NCBI RefSeq assembly: GCF_954871325.1
Contig: NC_088778.1
Span: forward strand, 4,311,743-4,375,742
Length of the DNA stretch: 64,000 nucleotides
DNA from: Gordionus sp. m RMFG-2023
Lineage: Eukaryota > Nematomorpha > Gordioida > Chordodea > Parachordodidae
Direction of reading: 5' to 3'
The notes beneath the pieces were generated by a model. It worked only from the letters and a program-made list of their open reading frames with translations. It did not search any database and was not told where the DNA came from. Shown piece after piece: positions 13,260 to 25,990 of this stretch (position 1 is its first letter; every line of letters begins with the position of its first letter). Position numbers and translations under genes: made by a program.

Positions 13260-13780
13260 GTCTATGATGACAATTGTCAATTTTCTATGGTATATCCTTA
13301 TTGAAACATGTTAATATTATATATTTTATGCATTGTCTCCAAAAAAATTTTAAAAGTTTTTAAATATTTATTATGACAATTGTCATTTTTCCATGGTACA
13401 TCTTCACTGAAATCTTAATTTAACATGTTTCTATACCTATAATTTTATCCATTTGCTTCAAAAAAGTGTTTAATAATAACGATTATTATAATTGTCATTC
13501 TTCTTGGTTCATCATCATTGAAATTTTAATTTTGAAATTTATATTTTTACCTATTTGCTTCAATTCTAGAAAATAACGAATATGATAATTGTCACTATTC
13601 TATGGTACATCTTCATATTCAATATACCTTCACTCATTTACTTCAAAAAAATTTAAAAATATGGTTTAAATTTACATATATCTTAATTTATTATCTTTAC
13701 AATTTATATTGTTACCCAAATGCTTGTAAAATTTTTAAAAATAATGAATATGTAAATTGCCACTTTTTAATGTTTCTGAT
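13260..13780. repeat. Degenerate tandem repeat, about five units of roughly 110 bp
   Basis: Units begin near 13266, 13373, 13487, 13584 and 13748 with variants of ATGACAATTGTCATTTTTC, CATGGTACATCTTCA and later ATTTGCTTCAAAAAA. Divergence rises across the array. A minisatellite or decayed satellite; no coding. Confidence 0.7.
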
Positions 13781-13849
13781 TTATCTTCCAAAAACTATAT
13801 TTTATTTTAATTAAAATCAAAATAATAAAATAAATATAATCAATTTATA

Positions 13850-14105
13850 AACTTAATTTAAACAATATAGCAATTATACCCGAATTGAATTCAGGTCGAA
13901 TTTCGAGTAGGGTCAAAATAACCGACCCCAACTTTGTGTCGAAATTATAAAAAAAGACCCAAACTTTAAATCTGAGTCGAAAAAAGAGACCCAGATTTAG
14001 GGTAGAGGTCATATTTTTAGGTTCTACTCGGGTCGAGGTCAATAAAACACCCGAATTTTGAATTGGAGTAGAAAAAACAACGAATAATTTTGACTCGCAA
14101 CTCAT
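13850..14105. repeat. GGGTC/GACCC-rich repeat block
   Basis: Repeated CCCGAATT, GGGTCGA, GACCCAAACTTT, GAGACCCAGATTT and GGGTCGAGGTC motifs occur in both orientations within 250 bp. The style is like transposon subterminal repeats; the family is not identified. Confidence 0.4.
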
Positions 14106-14269
14106 AGCGTTTTAACAATACTAGTAACGAAATTATAAAGAAATTCAAACGTAATAAAGGAAACAGCTGAGTTCAAAGACAACTGATTAGGGGAAACCTG
14201 GGTAAAAGATTGGCATTTTGCATTCTTTCCTTAATATTTTTAAAAAATTATAAAAAAATTAAATTTTAT

Positions 14270-14563
14270 TGTTGCGTTATAACCTAATTCTTTATTTTAC
14301 TTTTTGTTTTTGAATTTTTTGTAATCTAATTTTTATTATTTTTTGTAATCTAATTTTATAACTTTATTGCGTAACCTTATTTTTATAACTTTATTTTTTA
14401 TGTATGGCGTAACCTTACTTTTTATATTTTATAATATTTTTACTTTTTTGTTTTTCGTTTGTATTCTAATTTGGACTTATAAAAATGTATATAAACGATG
14501 TATGAAATGAAAAAGTGAGTGATGATAAAGTTAAATATAAATAAACACAATTTTACTTACATG
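14270..14563 (+). repeat. 5' LTR, left part (interrupted by hAT)
   Basis: Matches the 3' LTR from its first base. The final 8 bases, CTTACATG, are the hAT target site; the LTR resumes after the hAT and ends at 18450. Confidence 0.93.
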
Positions 14564-14956
14564 CAGGGTTTCGAACCGTTTAGTTAAACGGTTCGGTTCG
14601 TTCTGGTTTTTAGTTTAAAATTTTATAAAGGTTTTGTTTCATTTCGGTTTTTTTAAAAAAAATCATATCGGTTCGGTTCGGTTTATAATTTATAACGGTT
14701 CTTTTCGGTTTGTTCCGGTTTTTATAAATTTAATTTTAAAAAAAATTAATCATTAACCATGTATATATTAATTTTAGAGAAAAATCTTTTTAGTTTATAA
14801 TTTCTTATTTAATTTATCCATGATAATCTAATAGATATTTTTATTAAATTTAGGAAATATAAATTAGACAAATTAGTTTTTTTTATTTCATAAATAAATA
14901 AGATAAAAACAAACATGCGTAAATACAATAATCAATAAAATAATATGTATACTATA

Positions 14957-16870
14957 CTATTTAGGTTTAAAAAGAGAATTCGAACGGATAACTAAAATAT
15001 TTTCTAATATTTCAGGATATAATTTAGTTCTCTGCGCAGAGAGTATAAACTTAAGGCTTGAAAATGCTCTTTCTACGGAGACCTGCGTAGCTGGAACTGC
15101 TAGCACAGTTATAGCTAACTTATAAAGTTCTGGCATACTATTCTTTACATTTTCCCAATAATTCAAAAGATTAGTATCTTTTTCTAATCTCTATTTATTA
15201 TCAAATGACCGAATTATATATTCTATTTCTATACATTTATTATAATTTTCGATGCCCTGAGAATTATTCTTAAAACTTTCATGCAACTTTAATAAATCTT
15301 CAAAATCATCATCTAAATTATCCTTCGAATACGATCACGTAGGCATAGTATTTAGAAATTCAATATTCTGATTATTTAGATTTTGTGTCAAGTTCCAATT
15401 TTTACAAAGATGTTTTCTGGCGATCTCTCTTTCTTCAAAAGTTAAAAATACATTATATCTAGGGTCGAGATAAATAGCAGAGAAAAAACTTCATTTTTAA
15501 AATTTATTTCTCATGCTTTCATCGTAGAAACTAAAAGTCTGGCAAATGGAGTGTCTACTTTACTCGTTTGCATGAGACATTTGATCCACGCAGCATAAAA
15601 ATCGCCCATTGTCAATTGTTCACTTTGTAAATATTTTGTCAAAACATAAGCTGGATATAAAGCTTTTAATATGTCACTAATTATTTCCCATTCATTATCT
15701 GATAAACATTTTTGATCGCTTTGGAGCGATATTTCTTGGCAAAAGCTTTTTAACTCTAGTAATCTCTCCAACATTAAATAGATAGAGTATATCTTGTGCA
15801 ACAATCTATTAGTGGTTTTTTCAAATTTAATTTTGAGAGAATAGCCATTGTTGTCTGATTTCTTATTTTTTTGCAGATGTTTCTTGCTTTATTTATAATG
15901 ACAATTTCATTTGAATTTTTAATGCAATCATTAATTGCTAATTGAAATGTATGTGAAGCACATCTAACACCTATTAATATGGGTCTGCCATTTGATGCAA
16001 GATTAATATTTTCAATATTAAAAGGTTCTTTATTTTCATCATGAATTATATCATTATTTAAATCATCATTATCTATATCATTATTATTTAAATCATCATT
16101 AATTAAATAATCTTAAGGTCATCATCTTCTTCATCGTGTAGTATTAATAGCTTAATTAACTTAATCATATTTGCTGCATTATCGGTGGTTATTGTGTAAA
16201 TCTGCTCAATTTTTATTTCATATTCTTTTAAAACATCTAGAATAGTTTTTTTAAGATATTCTGATGTGTGTCGTTCTTTAATCACTTTCATGCATAGAGT
16301 CCTTAATTTTATTTTTCCGTTATTTATAAATTAAATATTGATCCCCAATATGGACCTATCATATCTAGTTGCTATATCTAATTTTAACGAAATAAGTTTT
16401 TGATACACTTCCTTTTTTATATTTTCCGAAAAATCTAACGCCATTTTTTTAATAATATTGCGTATATTTTCCGAATTGATAGTTAAATTTCCACCCAATC
16501 CTATAATTATTGGATCTATAATATTTCGAAATGCTTTGTCGTCAATTTGGCCTACCGTGAACTGTTATTAGCTCGGTGCAGGAGCGGATTAAAGTTTCTT
16601 TATTTATATTGATTTGTATTGTAGTAGTGTTGGACTTAAAAGCATCTGGGATTGTATTATACTGGTTTGCCGTTTTCGTTATTTGAATTTTTTTAATAGT
16701 CAAATTTTCTTTCTTTTTCTTAATAATTTGAATTCCCTATTGTGGAATCTTTCTATATGTCGTTCAAGATTTGCAGCATGGTCTCCAGTTAAGATCTTAC
16801 CACAATCTTCTATTTTACAAATAGATTGATTTTTTATGATATCTAATTTAAAAAGGAACGCAAAGGATTT
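14957..16870 (-). pseudogene. hAT transposase, decayed (BED zinc finger to hATC domain)
   Basis: The N-terminal BED-type zinc finger is at about 16735-16870 (KSFAFLFKLDIIK, then CKIEDCGKIL and the HIERFH histidine pair). A middle piece with YTITTDNAANMIK at 16103-16291 corresponds to a catalytic-core strand (TTDNAANM). A further core piece is at 15511-15804. The C-terminal dimerisation domain at 14957-15166 has VPATQVSVERAFSSLK. Several stops and frameshifts separate the pieces, so this copy is not functional. Related to the zinc-finger BED domain (ZBED)-type hAT proteins. Confidence 0.88.
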
Positions 16871-17003
16871 GACTTTTCCCGAACCATTTAATAGATAACT
16901 AAAAAGCTATATGATGATAGATGAAAATCTTTTATTATATAAATAGAATAAATAAAAAAGCTTAATAGAAAAATTTTACCTTCATTTTTATTTTTTTAAA
17001 TAA

Positions 17004-17964
17004 CTTGGATTATAGAATTTAAATGACAATAAATAAAATGGTCAGCAATAAATATTTTAATGATATAATAATTTTTTATTTAGAAAAATCATATTTTTTT
17101 TAAATTCAGAATTCTAATATTTATTATTAAAATAATATGTTAGTTAGCATTTACCATTATCATATATGCAAAATAAAAAAAAATATGATTAAAGAATGGC
17201 ATTTGTAATGAATATTTTTCTAAATCTGTATTTTTAAATAATAAAAATCTTACTATAAATCTTCATTTTAAATAAGTTAACTAACATTGCATTAAATTAT
17301 TTTATACTTTTATTTATTTGTGTTTTATATTAAATAGACTTACATTTAAAAATAGGAATTACATTTTGATGTTAAACTAAATATAACTAGTATAGTTTAA
17401 TTCAAATTACCCACTCTGATATATTCTATATAAACTAAGATAAACTTTTTTTGAATATATCAATTAATAAGAAATTATTGTAAAACAATATTATATAAAA
17501 ATTGGTCAGTACTTTATTTCTGTTAGATGTTAATATAATATGACAGAATAGGTAATTTAAGTTAAACTATAGTATTTATATTTAGTTTAACATCAAAATG
17601 TAATTCCTATTTTTAATTCACTGTAAGTTTATTTAAATATAAAACACATTAATAAATAAATAAAAGTATAAAAATAATTTAATGCAATGTTAATTAACTT
17701 ATTTAAACGATTTATAGTAAGATTTTTATTATTTAAAAATACAGATTTAGAAAAATATTCATTACAAATGCCATTCTTTAATCATATTTTTTTATTTTGC
17801 ATATATGATAATGGTAAATGCTAACTAACATATTATAATAATAAATAATTTATAATATTAGAATTCTGAATTTAAAAAAACAATGATTATAAATAAAAAA
17901 TTATTATATCATTAAAATATTGCTGACTATTTTATTTATTGTCATTTAAATTCTATGATCCAAG
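17004..17964. mobile_element. Foldback (long inverted repeat) inside the hAT transposon
   Basis: Arms of about 420 bp (17004-17425 and 17540-17964) are inverted copies separated by roughly 115 bp. The outer ends read CTTGGATTATAGAATTTAAA and, in reverse complement, CTTGGATCATAGAATTTAAA. The arms match over nearly their full length with scattered substitutions and small indels. There are no coding frames. Either a nested MITE/foldback element or a duplication of the transposon's own subterminal DNA. Confidence 0.85.
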
Positions 17965-18420
17965 TTTTTATAATGAGATAAAAAATTTAATTTAGCCAAG
18001 AATAATTATGTCTGATTTTAAGATATCTTATCTAATTAACAGATAAATTGTCTAATCTCTTATAAATTAAGTATTTAAAGAAAAAACAACAAACCTGGTA
18101 CTATTTGATATATAATGTTGATAATATAAAAATATTTAATTTGATATATAATGTTGATAATATGGAAATATTTAATTTGAAAAGAAATCACCAATTTAAA
18201 AAATGCCCCCAAGGAAAATTAAAATTTTAAATTTAGGTTAATAATTTAAAATTAATTATTTTTAAAACCGTTTTGAACCGGTTTAAACCGGTTCAAATTA
18301 TTTACAACGGTTCGGTTTGCTCTTTTAATATTTTCTTCATAACGGTTCGGTTAAGGTTACGGTTCAGAAAATCATAACGGTTCATTCCGGTTTTGCGGTT
18401 CGGTTCGGTTCGAACCCCTG

Positions 18421-18450
18421 CTTACATGCACATTATCATGTTTCTTTACA
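18421..18450 (+). repeat. 5' LTR, right end
   Basis: Resumes with the duplicated target CTTACATG and ends CATGTTTCTTTACA, corresponding to the last bases of the 3' LTR. Confidence 0.9.
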
Positions 18451-21400
18451 TGGTGCTCCATTAGAGGTAAAAGAATCTCACCTAATGGAAATTAAATGTT
18501 TTTCTTTTTAAAAAAAAATAAATAAAAATTTTTTTCTCCCTATATATACAAGAAGATTGAAAAGTAAATTCATTTTTTTATATTATGTTCGTTCAAGATA
18601 ATTAATATCCCCTACCATATTTCAATCTATGATATCCTTTTCGACTTAACTTACAACTGTGACGTTAATTATTCCAGAATAGTTGGAACGGAGGACGTTT
18701 TGTTTGAATTTATAAATTTAAGAGACATGATTTCTTGTTTCGAATTGCTAAATGGGAAGCATTATATCTATAGTGACAATGATTTCATCGAATTTATTTG
18801 TATATTTACCAAAACATGAATAGCTATACTAAAATATGAATTGCTAAAATAATAAATGTTATAATGCTTACTTAATAAAACATGGAAATAAAACAAGAGT
18901 TTATACATAAGATTCCTAAGTTAGTGGGTCCTCTTACCGAAATTTATTTAGACAGAATATTAAATTACTTTTCGACCAGTAAATTATCGGACTCTATTAA
19001 AATAAACACTTTGCTTAATAATTTATCCGATGAGGTTTTTGACAATATTAAATCAATTCGTTCTGATACCGACATTTTAGATCATAAAATTGTGATTAAA
19101 AAATTAACTTACCTTTTACCAGTGCAAGATATAAATACTTTAATTAATAAATTTAATCTTCTTCAACAAAACTCATCAGAGAGTTTTATGCTGTGGTACA
19201 TCAGAGTATCGAAACTTCATAAAAAATGTAATTTTTTGGACGACTAGATTGAAAGAGAAATTACGGACATCTACCTTAAACGATAAGATTAAATACAAAT
19301 TCTCCAAAAATTTTGACCTTACATTGAATCAGATGGTGGAATTAGGGGTGAAATTGGATTCTAGTAATATTAAGTCGGAGGATAATGATATAAGTTATAT
19401 AAATAAGGATAAAAAGTCCGATAAAGATAAAAATTTTTGCAGTAGAAGTGATAATAATTTTAGGAATAATTTTAGAAATAATTATGATAATAGATATAGA
19501 AATAAGAATTACAATAATTTTAGATACAATTATGGTAATAATAATTCGCGATACCACGATAATTATAACAATTATAACTATAACAATTATCGCTATAATA
19601 ATAATAATCAATCGAATTATGGTAGAAATAATACATGGTATAATAATAATCAAAGAAAACATATCCAATACGGTGACGGAAATCGTAACAATTACCAATC
19701 TTATTACAACAATTCAAATAATTATAGAGGTAATGATAATAATCAGAGAAAGCAAATACAATATAACAACAACTTAAATAATTATAGAGGTGGCGACGAA
19801 AATAATAGAAATCAAATACAATACAACAATAATTACAACATGAATATTGAAGAAATTATTGAAGAGAAATTTGTAAAGAACAAAGATGATAATGATTTTA
19901 ATGTCAACAATTTATCTGGTGACATGATTAATGACAAAGATAACGGATTTATGACTACTTTAAAAGTGAACGATATTGTTACTTGTATGCAAGTGGACAC
20001 TGGATCCAAATACACTATTATACCTCATGGTCTTGCTAAAAAACTTGGTATTAGAGATCTTAAGAAATCCGAGCTATAACTCACTGCTTATGATGGGAAT
20101 TTAATCAAAATCATCGGAACTACTCAAGTTAAAGTGACTTATGATGGTATCTCAAAATATTTACAAGTGGTAGTCGTCGAATCAAGTAAAAATGCCTTGT
20201 TGGGACGTACATGGATCAATGCTTTCAAAAATATTTTAAATAAATTTATAGCAAATATTGACACTAATTACGAAGATGAAATAAAAAAATTGATTATAGA
20301 GTGTGAATCGAAATTGAATAATGGGCCAATCAACAAAGCAAGTGTCAAGTTACATTTAAGAAGAGATGCCCAACCTAAAATTATACCGCCTAGACGTATT
20401 CCTTATTCAAAAATTGATCTTGTTAGTAATGAACTTAAAAAATGGATACATGATAAAATAATTGAGCCGGTGAATGATGTCCGATGGGCAAGTCCTGTTA
20501 CCGCTGTCTACAAAGATGATGGGAGCATTAGGCTTTGTGCTGATTTTAAGGACACTGTAAACCCAGCTCTAGAAGATTTTAGATACCCTATACCACGAAT
20601 CAATGATCTAATTGCTAAACTTTCAGAAGGAAAGAAATTTACGAAGATTGACTTTAAAATGCTTTCTTACAGATACCAATTGATAAAAGTTGCAGAAATA
20701 TTTTAACCATATCTACGCACAAGGGATATTACCAATTTACTAGACTTCCTTTTGGGCTTAAGACCTCATCTGCAATTTCAACAGATTATGGATCAAATCT
20801 TCGGTGATATGGATGACGTCATATTTTATATTGATGATATACTTATAACTGAAAAAACGATGAAACCCACCTTAACAACATAAAAAAAGTGTTTGATAGA
20901 ATATCATCGTTTGGGCTAATACCTAACTTTAACAAAAGTGTGTTCTTTAAAAACAAAGTGAGGTTCCTGGGTCATGATATTGACGCTAAGGGGATTCATG
21001 CTAATCACGACAAAATTGAAGCAATAATTAATATGCCAGAACCTAAATCAGCTGCTGAATTATCAACATTTCTGGGAATGGCTGGCTACTATAGAAAATT
21101 TTTGAACAATTTTGCGGAAATTGCCGATCCTCTTTATAAGATTATCAACAAAGAAAAATGGGCTTGGAACCTTGAACACTCTAAAAGTTTTAATGATCTT
21201 AAAAAGTTAATTAGTCTTCCACCTGCTTTGACATATTTTAACCCTGAATTACCTATAGGGATAGCCACTGACGCATCGAAATGTGGTTTAGGAGCTGTAC
21301 TATTTCATATTGAAAAAGATGGTAAAGAAAAACCTATAGCTTTCGCGTCGAGAACTTTATTAAAATCTGAAATGAACTATACCAATATTGAGCGTGAGGC

Positions 21401-22641
21401 TCTCGTTATAATTTTCGCTATAAAGAGATTCCAGGAATATTTAATAGGCACAAAATTTACAATTATTACTGACCATAAGCCTCTAGTTCACATTTTTACC
21501 AAGGGTTTTAAGGATAATAGCACCATGTCGTTAAGACTCCAGAAGTGGAATATTACATTAGGAGGATATGATTTTAATATTAAATATAAAGCCGGTAAAT
21601 ATAATGTTGTTCCTGATTGTCTCTCGAGATTACCACAAGAATGTCGTGATGAAACTATTGAAAATGTAATTATAATAAATGAATATGAGGATTTACCTAT
21701 TAACTTTGATCAAATTCGTGATGAAACTTTGAAGGATATGGAATTAAAACAAGTCATAAGTGATATTAATAACAACAGGCCTATAATGAATAATATTTAT
21801 AAAAACATTGAATTGGAATTAAGTATAATTAAGGATTGTCTTTACAAAAGCAACAAAATCATAATTCCGTCTTCTATGAGAAAAAATATACTGCAGTCAT
21901 TACATGAAGGTCACTTGGGAGCAGGAAAAATCAAATCCTTAGCCAAAGATTACATGTGGTGGCCTGGTATAAATAATGATATAGTTATGGAAGTGAAAAG
22001 TTGTGACGATTGTAATATATATCATGATAATCCTATAAAGATACAAAAACCATGGGTTTCGGCAACCAAACCGTTTGAAAGGATACACATAGATTATGCG
22101 GGTCCGTTTTTCACAAAAAATTGGTTGATAAAAGTCGATGCCTACAGCAAATTTCCAATTATTATTCCTGTTAAAAATATTACGACTGACGTTACTTTAA
22201 AAGAAATCTTTAAAACTATTTCGCTATATGAAATACCTGAAGCTATAGTTACTGATAACGGCACTAACTTTACGAGTAACGATTTTGAAAAATTTTGCAA
22301 CAATTTTGGTATTAAACATGTGCTTACATCTGCTTATCACCAGTAATCCAATGTCCAGGTTGAACGCATGGTTAGAACGTTCAAAACACATATGAAAAGG
22401 AATATTAAAATTGACCCAGATATTGCACTTAGCAAATTCTTATTTAATTACAGAAATACGCATAAATCGAGATATTAGAATTAAATGGGACTTATTAAAA
22501 CCGATGGAGGAGAAGGAGAATAAAATAAACGTTACTTTACCACGAAATAGAACTTTTAACGTAGGAGATTTTGTTTGGTATAAAGTACAAGGTGATGATA
22601 AATGGTGCAAAGGTATAATCACAATAAAGAAAGTGATATGA
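18451..22641 (+). pseudogene. Fossil gag-pol region of the LTR element
   Basis: Leader at about 18451-18880; gag-like region from 18882 to about 19900, with a strikingly Asn/Tyr/Arg-rich stretch (about 19450-19850); aspartic protease with VDTGSKY near 19990; reverse transcriptase about 20300-20880; RNase H about 20890-21640 (TDASKCGLGAV, YTNIEREAL); integrase about 21780-22640 with an HHCC zinc finger (HEGHLGAGK ... CDDCNIY), DDE-core signatures (HIDYAGPF, VTDNGTNF) and a GDFVWYK end. The sequence style is that of metazoan Ty3/Gypsy elements near the Mag/K02A2.6 group, by memory. Broken in about five places. Confidence 0.92.
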
Positions 22642-23270
22642 TGTTCCAAATTTAGACTGAGAAAGGTATTTTGAGGAGACATTTAGATTAAATAAGAATT
22701 AGAAACTGTTTTAACACAATTATTAACTATGACTCTAAGGATTCTTTTAAGGGAAGTGTGGACAAAAATATAAAAATTATTGATAATAACGATATAACAC
22801 CTATTTCTAGACCTGTGCGAATTAAAAAAAAACCTATTTATTTAAAAGACTATATAACTTAAAATATAAAATAAATATTTATATTAAAACGCAAAGAATT
22901 AAAACGCTGAAAACATTATATATAACAATCTTATTGATTTATCATTCTTCATTTATTCTTATATCCAATATGATGAACTATTATTTCTTATTATTCGCAA
23001 CTTATTGATGATAATAACAATTTTGAAAAATGATAATAATAACAACTGAGTACTACCTAACAAGCTATGATTAATAGAGACAACTTACGATAAGGATATC
23101 AAGTTTGCGATTTAAACAAACCAACGTGCAAAATCGATTTAAACAAACCAACGATTGGGACAAGCCAACGTTATGATGATTTGTGATACAACTTGATTAC
23201 CAAAACGATAAACCACTTGGACAACAAACCCTCTGTGACTTCTCCGATGAAATTATCAGAAGAGGTAGAA

Positions 23271-23586
23271 TGTTGAGTTATAATATAATTCTTTCTTTTA
23301 CTTTTTGTTTTTGAATTTTTTGTAATCTAATTTTTATTATTTTTTGTAATCTAATTTTATAACTTTATTGAGTAACCTTATTTTTATAACTTTATTTTTT
23401 ATGTACGGCGTAACCTTACTTTTTATATTTTATAATATTTTTACTTTTTTGTTTTTCGTTTGTATTCTAATTTGGACTTATAAAAATGTATATAAACGAT
23501 GTATAAAATGAAAAAGTAAGTGATAATAAAGTTAAATATAAATAAACACAATTTTACTTACATGCACATTATCATGTTTCTTTGCA
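23271..23586 (+). repeat. 3' LTR (uninterrupted)
   Basis: 316 bp, TGTTGAG...TTTGCA, followed by the target duplication TTTAT. It contains CTTACATG once, the empty version of the hAT target site found in the 5' LTR. Confidence 0.94.
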
Positions 23587-23789
23587 TTTATATTTATAGT
23601 AATCAAATTCTTAATCTACAAAATAAAAAACGTGTAGCTCACTACCTATAATAATTTAGTAGTTGTTAATAATATGCGAAATATGACATTTTGGCTAAGC
23701 ATCGGAGTAAAGTGGTTAAAATAAAATTTAAAATAACTATATTATTTAATTGGACAAAATATTGCAATTTTGACAATTCATGAATATAA

Positions 23790-24045
23790 TTTTTTTTTTC
23801 TTTTTAGCTTTCACATTTTCTGGTGGTAAGCTTCTTCAATATCTCTCTCCACCTTTTGTTAATCTCTTTTATCTAATTTATATTTCTTCATATTGGCTCT
23901 AACTTTATGGCCCCATTGAAGTTTTGGCCTTCCACTTTTACGTTTGCCCATCACTTCCAAACTCTTAATCTTATTTCTTATATAGTTTATAGGCCTTCTC
24001 ATTGTGTGCCCATACCACCTAAGTCTGTTCACCATTTAGTCTTAA
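23790..24045 (-). pseudogene. LINE (non-LTR retrotransposon) C-terminal fragment
   Basis: The minus strand encodes NRLRWYGHTMRRP, then GKRKSGRPKLQWG, the C-terminal tail typical of non-LTR reverse-transcriptase polyproteins (RLRWFGHV.R ... GRP..W). An in-frame stop follows shortly after. Only the 3' end is present, consistent with the usual 5' truncation. The clade cannot be set from this piece. Confidence 0.8.
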
Positions 24046-25090
24046 TAGGCACTACCTTCAATTTATCAATTTAATATAGGAATGTGAAAAATTATTCAAA
24101 TATGCTCATTTTAGGAAAATCGCATTTCAATTTATTTTCCCCCTCGACTATTTATAAAATTTTATTCTAAATAACACCTAAACGATTTATTAATGTTACT
24201 TTTTCATAAAAGTATCTTTATTATGGTGTTGATGTTAACATTTAATGATTATCTTTTAACACCTTAAATCAGATGGAACATTTTAAACGTATAATTTAAC
24301 CAATAGCATCTTTACCCTAAGGTGATATAAATTGTATATTTTGTTATTAAATGACTTCTAGTTAAGCTATAAACTTCCGATAAATTTTATTTTATAACCA
24401 TAGCTTTAAGAAATATGTGTACAAATGTTTATATAATGATTGAATATAAATATTTGTAAATTCATCGTTTATTAGGAATTATTAAAATTATATTATAAAT
24501 TTTAATTTTTGTATAATCACTATATAATTGCGATTTATGAGTTATTTCATTATAATTATTTTCGGGAGTGATTTTGTAATTTATTTAATGAAATGTATTT
24601 ATAACTTTTTATTTTTTATATATTTTTTTACAATTAGGAGCTTCCCTATAAAAGGGGAGCGAATTGTAATGTAAATTAAATTTATTTATTTTTTATATTT
24701 TTCATTTTATTAGTGTAGTCTAAAATTTTTATAATTTTTTTTTTCTCTTGCTTTTAGACATAGGATAGGAATAAATTGAATCTAGGAAAATAATTCCCCG
24801 GAAAAAAAAATCCCAGTTTTTATAAGATATTAAAAATTACAAAATTAATAAAATATTGGAGAAAAAATTCCTTATAAATATAACCATGGAATAATATATT
24901 TTTAAATTTTTAAAAATTTAATTTAAAAATTTTTAATTATGGGTAAACAAAATAACGTCCTCAGCTGTTTTCCATTGATTCACACTTTTATAATGAACTC
25001 ATCGCCAGTCTAGGTAACATTATATGTCATTGGGCGCAATAGATAAATTTTTTAATTATTAAAAAGTTAATAAATTTTGTTTTACATTTT
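24046..25090. other. AT-rich intergenic DNA, no gene seen
   Basis: No frame with coding character, inverted repeat or RNA gene was recognised. A short imperfect palindrome around 24640 (AGCTTCCCTATAAAAGGGGAGC) can form a hairpin. Confidence 0.5.
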
Positions 25091-25094
25091 AGAT

Positions 25095-25990
25095 TTAATT
25101 TTTTCACCGTTTTCAGTTTGATTTTATACTATTCCCCTTTGTGAGATATTCAAAGAATAAATGGGCAGGATTTGTAAATTCTAATATTAGAGGAGTTACC
25201 CTAAAGTTTGGTTTTGCCCATTTATTCTTTAAGTGATGGGTATACGAATCGAACTGAAAGAAATCTAAAATGGCGGGATCAACTTTCCGGACATAAATTT
25301 AAAGCAATGTATTATTATTAAAAGGCTGGTAGATATTCTTAAATTCCAAAATGATCACGGTTCCCTAAAATATTGACAAATTTTAAAATATTTATTTTTC
25401 AAAAACTATGAACAATTTAATCGAAAACATACAACTATTCTGTAAAAATCATAGTCAAAATTTTTACGATCCAAATGACCAATCTATATAACCAATGAGT
25501 GAGTATGGACAAGAAGATATAACATTCCACGAACTGGGGAGAAAATAATAGTGTCACTTGTATAGTTGTAAATATTGATATTTTAGAAATATTAGATGTC
25601 TTAATTTTATTAAATTTATGTTAAATATTTTCATATTTATTCGAATAAATTTGCTCAATTATCTAATAATCAACTTTAGTCATTTGAATTATCAAATTTT
25701 TAAATGTCATAAATTCCAATGTGATAATTTTGGTTTTCCTTTAAAATTATAATTTATTTATGATTAATATTTCATGTCCATTCAAATAAATTGAATAATT
25801 ATGTTATAAAAAAAATTATAAAATCACGGGATAAGTGAATTTGAATCGCTTTTGCTTATCGTTGAAGATTCAATATAGCTGTGCTAGGTATTCCTCATCT
25901 CTATCTAACTGGATTAAATCAAGTCGCGTGATAAACACGTTTGTGGGCAAGCTGCACTCACTTGTGCGCACAACAGTTAGAGGAGTGATA
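25095..25990. repeat. Segment R, copy 1 (peptidase 5'-flank repeat)
   Basis: Matches the DNA upstream of exon 1 in both peptidase units (40735-41600 and 61480-62160). Shared landmarks include AATGGCGGGATCAACTTTCC, the TTCCAAAATGATCACGGTTC block, and the region at 25840-25985. No exon 1 equivalent lies to its left, so this copy is orphaned. Confidence 0.75.

Larger units (their letters stand above)
14564..18420 (-). mobile_element. hAT-superfamily DNA transposon inserted in the LTR
   Basis: The 3,857-bp element begins CAGGGTTTCGAACCG and ends CGGTTCGAACCCCTG, near-perfect inverted termini. It is flanked by the 8-bp direct repeat CTTACATG (14556-14563 and 18421-18428), the hAT hallmark; the empty site survives in the 3' LTR. 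Both ends carry many AACGGTTCGGTT-type subterminal repeats (14575-14725 and 18265-18415), presumably transposase-binding sites. The transposase is on the minus strand and decayed. A 961-bp foldback sits in its 5' region. Confidence 0.95.
14270..23586 (+). mobile_element. Fossil Ty3/Gypsy-type LTR retrotransposon, 5' LTR split by a hAT insertion
   Basis: The element is about 5.46 kb without the nested hAT. Two 316-bp LTRs (TGTTG...CA) are about 97% identical by eye, so the insertion is fairly recent. The 5-bp target duplication TTTAT lies at 14265-14269 and 23587-23591. A TGG immediately after the 5' LTR (18451) is consistent with a tRNA primer site, and a purine-rich tract (AGAAGAGGTAGAA) precedes the 3' LTR. 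The internal region runs gag-like, protease, reverse transcriptase, RNase H, integrase, the Ty3/Gypsy order. It is broken, with about five interruptions of the coding region. Confidence 0.93.

Noticed and set aside
16614-16829. Plus-strand open frame of 71 codons
   Set aside because: Antisense of the hAT BED zinc-finger region.
19342-19717. Minus-strand and alternative plus-strand open frames over the Asn/Tyr-rich region
   Set aside because: Shadows of the biased gag-like sequence: Ile/Val/Tyr-only translations with no motif.
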